Assembly: GCA_024500155.1 (NCBI GenBank)
Contig: CM044877.1
Span: forward strand, 34,843,001-34,907,000
DNA from: Chenopodium formosanum
Lineage: Eukaryota; Streptophyta; Magnoliopsida; Caryophyllales; Amaranthaceae
Length of the DNA stretch: 64,000 nt
Reading direction: 5' to 3'
In this document: piece after piece, positions 58,614 to 64,000 of the stretch
How the letters are laid out: every line of letters starts with the position of its first letter
Numbering within the stretch: position 1 is the first letter of the stretch
Notes under the pieces: model-generated
Databases searched by the model: none
Told to the model about the DNA's origin: nothing
The model's input: only the letters and a program-made list of their open reading frames with translations
Made by a program: the position numbers and the translations under genes

Positions 58614-59556
58614 TCCATCCTTTTATTACTAGCAATCACCACATACGAAGATAACTCACCAATAGAATGAGGAGCACAACCAAATACCAGGGTACCACCA
58701 ACGAGCTGTCCATGATTATCCACTACAATGCCCGCATGATCAGCTAGTAAAAGCACCTTCTTATCTTTTGACAACAATTTGAGACAAGGAATAGCAGCTG
58801 TGTCAGGCAGAACAACAAGAATTGTAAATACCAGAATTACCAGATGGGTTTTTGTATCTAGTTAATCTGCAATCAAATACCATAATTATAAATACCAGGA
58901 TACCACCAACTCAGCAATTGATCTGCATGGATCTGCAATTATTACACCCTGTGAAAATATCGAATCAACATACCTTGTAATACATAACATCAAACTATAA
59001 GCATTATCAGTCCCTAAAATCAATGAATCATTAAGCCAAGCCATACTCTTCACACCATCAATACAGGACATTTCCTTGAAAACCATGAACAACCCATGTT
59101 TCCCATCGACCTCTCGATCATGCTTACTACTGCCTGAATTCAGCTCAATGAACACCACTTTCTTCCCCATTACCACCACAAAAAGGTAGGTAACATCATT
59201 TTCCACTCCCCAAGAACTGAATTCCTTAACCCTCGCCCCATTCAATCTAACCCCGCCACCTAACTTTTTCATAAGCCTCCCACCTACACTACTACCACTA
59301 CTACTAACTCGTTGTTCATTGATCCAATTAGAATTTTCAGATTCAGTACTACAAACCCTTCTAGCAACAACATTAATCACCTATAGAATCCCTAACTTTT
59401 TCACAAGCTGTAACAATTGCAGATCAACTAGATACAAAAACCCATCAGATAGACACAAAATTCTACCAATTTGATTAACCACATTAATTGAATTAATACC
59501 AGAATATACTAACACATCAGATATAATTTGTGTGCATTCAGATGCGTTTGAAGCAC
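58614..59556 (-). pseudogene. VPS3-like (CORVET subunit, CNH domain) gene fragment (copy B)
   Basis: Counterpart of 16948-17890, with the same in-frame TAG after GIL and the same filler insertion, so both lesions predate the duplication. Longest open part is 58886-59380. Downstream of the filler the CLKLLSKDKKVLLL and VSGTLVFGCAP-type sequence resumes. Assignment as for copy A. Confidence 0.75.
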
Positions 59557-60512
59557 ATTAATCCTATCAGATTATTAACAACTTAAAATAGTCATTTCAT
59601 TCACCAATTGTAAATAAGCTTTAAGCATACAAGAGCTCAAGAGTGAACTTGATTATATGAAAGATCAAACACATATTGAAATCAGATTAGTCTGCTAAGC
59701 AACGACTCAAGTATAAATGTATCAAATCTAATTTTCGGATCCGAAATTCAGTTATGAAATTCAGCTCTGAAATTTTTCAAAAACACAAATTTTTCCAGCA
59801 CATTTACAGAATCGAACAATACATTCTTGATTCAATAAATTTCTGAAAATATCTTACACTAAAGCACCATAAGGACCTCAATTTCATATTTTCAGGCAGA
59901 ATAACAGGGAAACAAAGAAATGTGAGAAAACAAACATGTGTAAAAGAAAGCAACAGACCTCATTGATGACGAATTTCCTTAGAGAGGATAATCAGTACTA
60001 TTTCAGACTCACCAAGCTCGTCTGTTCAATCCCAGGATCTTCTTACTCTCTATTTAATACTAAATTTCTTTTTCATTACAGGGGCCACTTGATTAACTTC
60101 CCCAACAAGAGTTAGTAGCACCTCTTGTCCAAATATTACATAGAATCAAAATCACAAAGTCCATGGATCCTCTAAACATGTTAAATATTGTCTTATTTCA
60201 TTTTGATTAGGTTGAAGTCGCTGTCAAAAAGATTAAGTTGAAGTGCCTAATATACTCCATAAAATAATAGGTAGAATCTTTCCAAGATTAATTTGCTTTT
60301 CACTGTCAACTAAAGACCAAATGCTCTGTCCATCAAAAAAAATTTGCAATAAAGTCACCATATATGATAAAAGATTCAATTACCTAGTACTTAGTATGCT
60401 TACTAACTAATCTATTTATGTCAGTCTTATTTCAAATGGATAAATGAACTAAAAAGGGATAAGAACCTTATATTAGAATCCTGTTGACATAGTCAGGTCA
60501 AAGTTTTCATAC

Positions 60513-60569
60513 CTGTTTTATCATGGGCTCGTGTTTTGATGCAAATGCTTTATCCATACCACCACCATC
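60513..60569 (-). pseudogene. Exon-like segment in the captured gene region (copy B)
   Basis: Identical in sequence and splice borders to 18847-18903, despite changes in flanking intron-like DNA. Confidence 0.45.
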
Positions 60570-62206
60570 CTGACACTAAAAATTGCACCCAGCTATGTAA
60601 TGGAAATAAAATACCAAGTGGTGTGATTAAACCTAACGTATCGTTGTTCATTCTTCTAAAATGAACAAATATATAAGGATAAAACAAATACCTCTTTCGT
60701 TTTGAAATCTAATGATGACAAGCTTGCAACTAAGAGTTAACACATTTTAGATAAACATTAAAAAGAAGACAGAAATTGCACAACTCAATAGAAAACAGTA
60801 GTTAAAATATAATAGATATATCATTGGCATTGAAGCAGCCATAGGGGCACGGTGCACTAACCCTTCTTACATGGAAAATCAATTCCTGGTATAATATTTG
60901 TCGAATTTTCTTACTTAAGCATGTCATATGTACGTAGTACATACAATGGATTAGTAGACATCCACTTATTACTACTCCCTAATTACCTATTAAGTTCAAT
61001 AAGTGTAGCAAAAGCAAAACCATTACACTAATATAATTAATTTAGAGAAATAGTTGTATGTATAAAGTTCCCAAAAAATAAACTCTTAGCCCATTTGCCA
61101 ATGAAATACCTTTTGAAGATTCAAGAGCCCTTTATAGCATCTCTATCAAAGTTGGAATGAAAAAGTTCCTGCATACAACAAAATGTCAGCAAAATATGTC
61201 ATAATTTGATTAAATATAAAACCTAATCTATAATCTTCAATTTAGGTATCTTTTTTCACTTTTTACCAAAACCTCAATAACAAAAGAATTCCTATATTCA
61301 ATGAAAAAACAACCTTTTTGATGAGAAATCAATATTCAGACAATTTAATTAATTGCAAATTAATCTACTTCAACAAGGTACACTAGAAGAACAATTATAG
61401 CCCTTTTATGCCGGGAATAAATTCCCCCCCCCTTCCTCACTACCCACGGCACTACTTACCAGTAACCTTTCTCACTTTCTCTCTCTCCATGAATTACATT
61501 CATTGAATGCTGAAATGCAAGCAATTTTCTTGTTTTATTGATTATCTAAACACAGATAAGCGCCATTATAGTACCCCTAGTATTCAATTAAATTGAACCC
61601 CAAAAAATCCAAAACCAATTTATGCAATTTCTATACTCATACTTAAAAACTACAAAACAGAATCCCAATTAATAAATTAAAACTGTACAAGAGTAATTAA
61701 AGAGCTTGAAATCGTCCTTCATTCATACAAAGAACAAAAAAGGCTATTTATTCAGAATTTTATTCAAATAGTAAAACAAAAATAAACCCTAAAATATGTA
61801 TCGCTCATGCATCAAACTCTTATCTGACACTAATTTCGTGAAATTACTTCTAAAAACAATCTAAAGGACTCAAATTCGACAAAACAAGAATTGAAGCGAA
61901 AAAAGAAACAAGGTACCTCAATATTATCGGCAAAGAAAGGGATAAAATGGAAAACCACTGAAGGCGAATAGAGAAATTCAACAAGCATATGAGTAGTGCA
62001 AGGAGAAACAAGATCCGAGTTTGAAATTCATGACGTTCTAAACCTCATTGCAGAATTTTGTATCTGGATGAAATAGAGATGAATAGTTTGGGTTGAGAAC
62101 TGAAAATTTTGTTAGGGTTTCTTGCTTTGCTTTGGGCGGTTTTAATATTCCTAAAATAAACCTGAAATAGTGGGTTGAGCTAATTACAATCATGTGCGTG
62201 GAACAT

Positions 62207-62307
62207 GCTAACATTCTCGAGGCTTTTTCACGTCAAAAATTAATGCCGACCCACAAAAGCGTCGAGATACTATTAAGCGTCGAAATTTTACTCATTTTGT
62301 AGTAGTG
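62207..62307. mobile_element. CACTA transposon terminus (copy B)
   Basis: Counterpart of 20540-20640, ending TGTAGTAGTG at 62307. The base after the end differs (TCT here, TAT in copy A). The adjacent minisatellite is closer to its consensus here. Confidence 0.65.
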
Positions 62308-62560
62308 TCTCTAACTATTAAGTAATACTTCTAATGCTATTAAGTAAACCCTATCATACTATAAAGTATTTGATATTATGCCATTAAGTAATTTTTAAAC
62401 TGTTGTTAATTAACCCATCTCTAACTATAAAGTAATTAAGTAAATACAGTGATAAAACATAACTTACCACATAATCTATATTAAGTAACCACTATAAGCT
62501 AGCATAAGTAACAACTATCATACTATTAAGTAACCAACTTTATTCTAAATAAGTAACCCC
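62308..62560 (+). repeat. 22 bp minisatellite, TATTAAGTAA family (copy B)
   Basis: Counterpart of 20641-20890, same unit and orientation. Confidence 0.8.
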
Positions 62561-62799
62561 TATTATGAATAAAGAATATAACTTAAAAATAACAAAAGAT
62601 AACAAATTACTATATATATTAACAGAAAATAGACAATATATATCAATGTGATTACAACTTTACTATTAAAAACACATAAATTTTGTTCAAAGTAGCAAAT
62701 AGTAACTTTGTTCTTATTTTGCAAAAAAAAAAAATAAAAATAAAAATAAAAAAAAAAATAAAAAAAACCTAGCATCTTAAGATAATAGAAAATACATTC

Positions 62800-63049
62800 T
62801 TACTTTCCGCGAGTGCCCACTTTTTTTGGGGCTTCTGACTTCTTTGTTGTTGCCTTCCCTTCCTTCACTATACCTTCTTCTGCCTGTTTATCCGCCTCAA
62901 TAGTAGCAGCCACTGATGCTGCTTCTTCTGCCTTTTGCTTAGCCCTTTTTTTGCTTCTTTTTCTGCCAAGGCAAGTCGTTCTTGACGATCAATCTCTTCA
63001 TTTAACATCACTTCCTCATACAAATCTTTGTTGTTTTCAGTAAACTTCT
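62800..63049 (-). pseudogene. Charged Lys/Ala/Glu-rich C-terminal tail, frameshifted (copy B)
   Basis: Counterpart of 21117-21366, with the same A-run frame change and the same end ...KKVGTRGK-stop. Confidence 0.5.
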
Positions 63050-63216
63050 AAATCTTAACAACCTCATCCCGTACTAAGTTCAAGTTGCACAAAACTGATT
63101 AAGCACATATTTCAGCTCGATATCGACGTCGCTCAACTGCCTACAAATACAAAACAAATTAAGGACAAAAATAAATTTTAAATAAAAAATAAGAATAAAT
63201 AAGGAATTAAAAAACA

Positions 63217-64000
63217 GGAAAAGTTGTCGGGAATAATCTGACCTTTGGCCCATCTTCCAAAATAATCCCACCTTTCGATTATTTTTAAATAATCCGACCT
63301 TTAATGTCAATTTTCTTTAAATGGTCCCAACCGGTCATTTGACTTGCTATAGCAAGTTACAATACACGTGTTGACATTTAATTGGTGGAAAAAATAAAAA
63401 ATAAAAAATAAATAAAAAAATTATTAACTAATTACCCTAACAGCACAACCACCTTTCACGGACACGCAACCCCACTAGCCCGACCACCCTCCACGGCCAC
63501 AACCACACAGCCCCTCCCAGCACCACCAGCCTGACCCCCAAGCGCCGCGCTAAACATCCTCTCCCTTCCCTTGAACCGCCGACTCCCCTCCCCTCACTTT
63601 GAAACCACCAACCACCCTCGTGAACCCCTTTCCATGTCCCGATCCCAGTCCCCCTTCCCTGCCCCGTCCAAATTCCAGCCCTTCCTCCCTTTGTCCGTCC
63701 CGATTCCAGCCCATTTCGGCACTCTCTCCTTCACTCGTCGCGATTCCGGCCTCTCTCTCATTCCTTTGCCCTGATTTCGACCTCCCTCCCCTTCCCCCAT
63801 TTTGATTTCAACCTCACTCACCGTCCTAAAGTCAAAAATTTCGGCCACCCGATTAGCGGCATATTGTCTTCGTCTATATGGGGTTAAAGGGTTGGGTTAG
63901 TTGTTAAATGGGGTTCGCTTAGCTTGGTTTGGTGGGATTCCGGTCAGCGCAGTGGTTTCAAGTGTGGGTGGGATGGTGGTTCTAGGGTTTTGGTTGGGTG
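63217..64000. mobile_element. Non-autonomous MULE with GC-rich core (copy B, cut by window end)
   Basis: Counterpart of 21534-22318. The left target duplication is degraded (TAAAAAACA). The right end is outside the window. Confidence 0.85.

Larger units (their letters stand above)
41478..64000 (+). repeat. Segmental duplication, copy B (window-truncated at right)
   Basis: Direct repeat of 1-22318. Homology is visible from about 41478 and is still perfect at the window end. Small indels distinguish it from A: a 12 bp loss near 41675, an extra 11 bp near 45481, a loss of about 11 bp near 57255, and a (TA)n/(GT)n expansion at 43680-43708. It keeps the 202 bp segment that copy A lost (54906-55107). 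Immediately left of 41478 the sequence is unrelated to anything just inside copy A. Confidence 0.97.

Overview
This window looks like repeat-dense, heterochromatic DNA from a plant nuclear genome, most likely a eudicot. It is AT-rich, has no operons, and is built from nested LTR retrotransposons (Athila-, Tat/Ogre- and other Ty3-type pieces), MULE-, hAT- and CACTA-type DNA elements, and decayed fragments of host-type genes with plant-style introns. I found no intact host gene, no rRNA cluster, no canonical tRNA gene, no CRISPR array and no organelle DNA. Species cannot be fixed from sequence alone.

Layout. The dominant structure is a direct duplication. Bases 1-22318 (copy A) recur at 41478-64000 (copy B), in the same order and orientation, with about 2-3% difference in a sample I counted by eye. 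Copy A is cut by the left window edge and copy B by the right edge, so the true unit is larger. If the arrangement is tandem, the period is about 41.5-41.7 kb. Each copy contains, left to right: (1) a plus-strand fragment with plant mobile domain (PMD) motifs, followed by a TGTAGACACC-type LTR start with degenerate repeats; (2) two minus-oriented LTR-like modules; (3) a ~990 bp hAT-like element carrying a tRNA-like box A/box B; (4) a 501 bp foldback MULE-type MITE with a 9 bp target-site duplication (TSD); (5) a 3.3 kb tandem duplication, each unit holding a minus-strand, intron-preceded Athila ORF1/env-like pseudogene; (6) a minus-oriented 1.17 kb LTR with a tRNA-Arg-like primer site; (7) a VPS3-like gene fragment with further exon-like segments, ending at a CACTA terminus; (8) a 22 bp minisatellite; (9) the C-terminal tail of a charged protein; (10) a 1.05 kb MULE with a 9 bp TSD and a GC-skewed core.

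Between the copies (22.3-41.5 kb) lie an Ulp1/C48 protease-like transposon gene and a complete 10.1 kb LTR element (23861-33993; 1954 and 1951 bp LTRs, GTTAC TSD, tRNA-Arg-type primer site, polypurine tract). That element carries gag remnants only and has several minisatellites in its 3' region, as Tat/Ogre elements do. To its right are a second Ty3-type gag fragment interrupted by a CACTA terminus with palindromic subterminal repeats, then AT-rich decayed LTR material.

How it fits together. There is no pathway here; the window records successive events. All insertions in copy A recur in copy B, so they predate the duplication. The two LTRs of the 10.1 kb element differ from each other more than copy A differs from copy B, so that insertion probably predates the duplication too. 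I see nothing that clearly amounts to a new biological system. The most informative items are the gag-only element with triplicated zinc-knuckle modules, the large duplication, the gene fragment repaired with self-derived filler DNA, and the Pol III-like promoter inside a DNA transposon.
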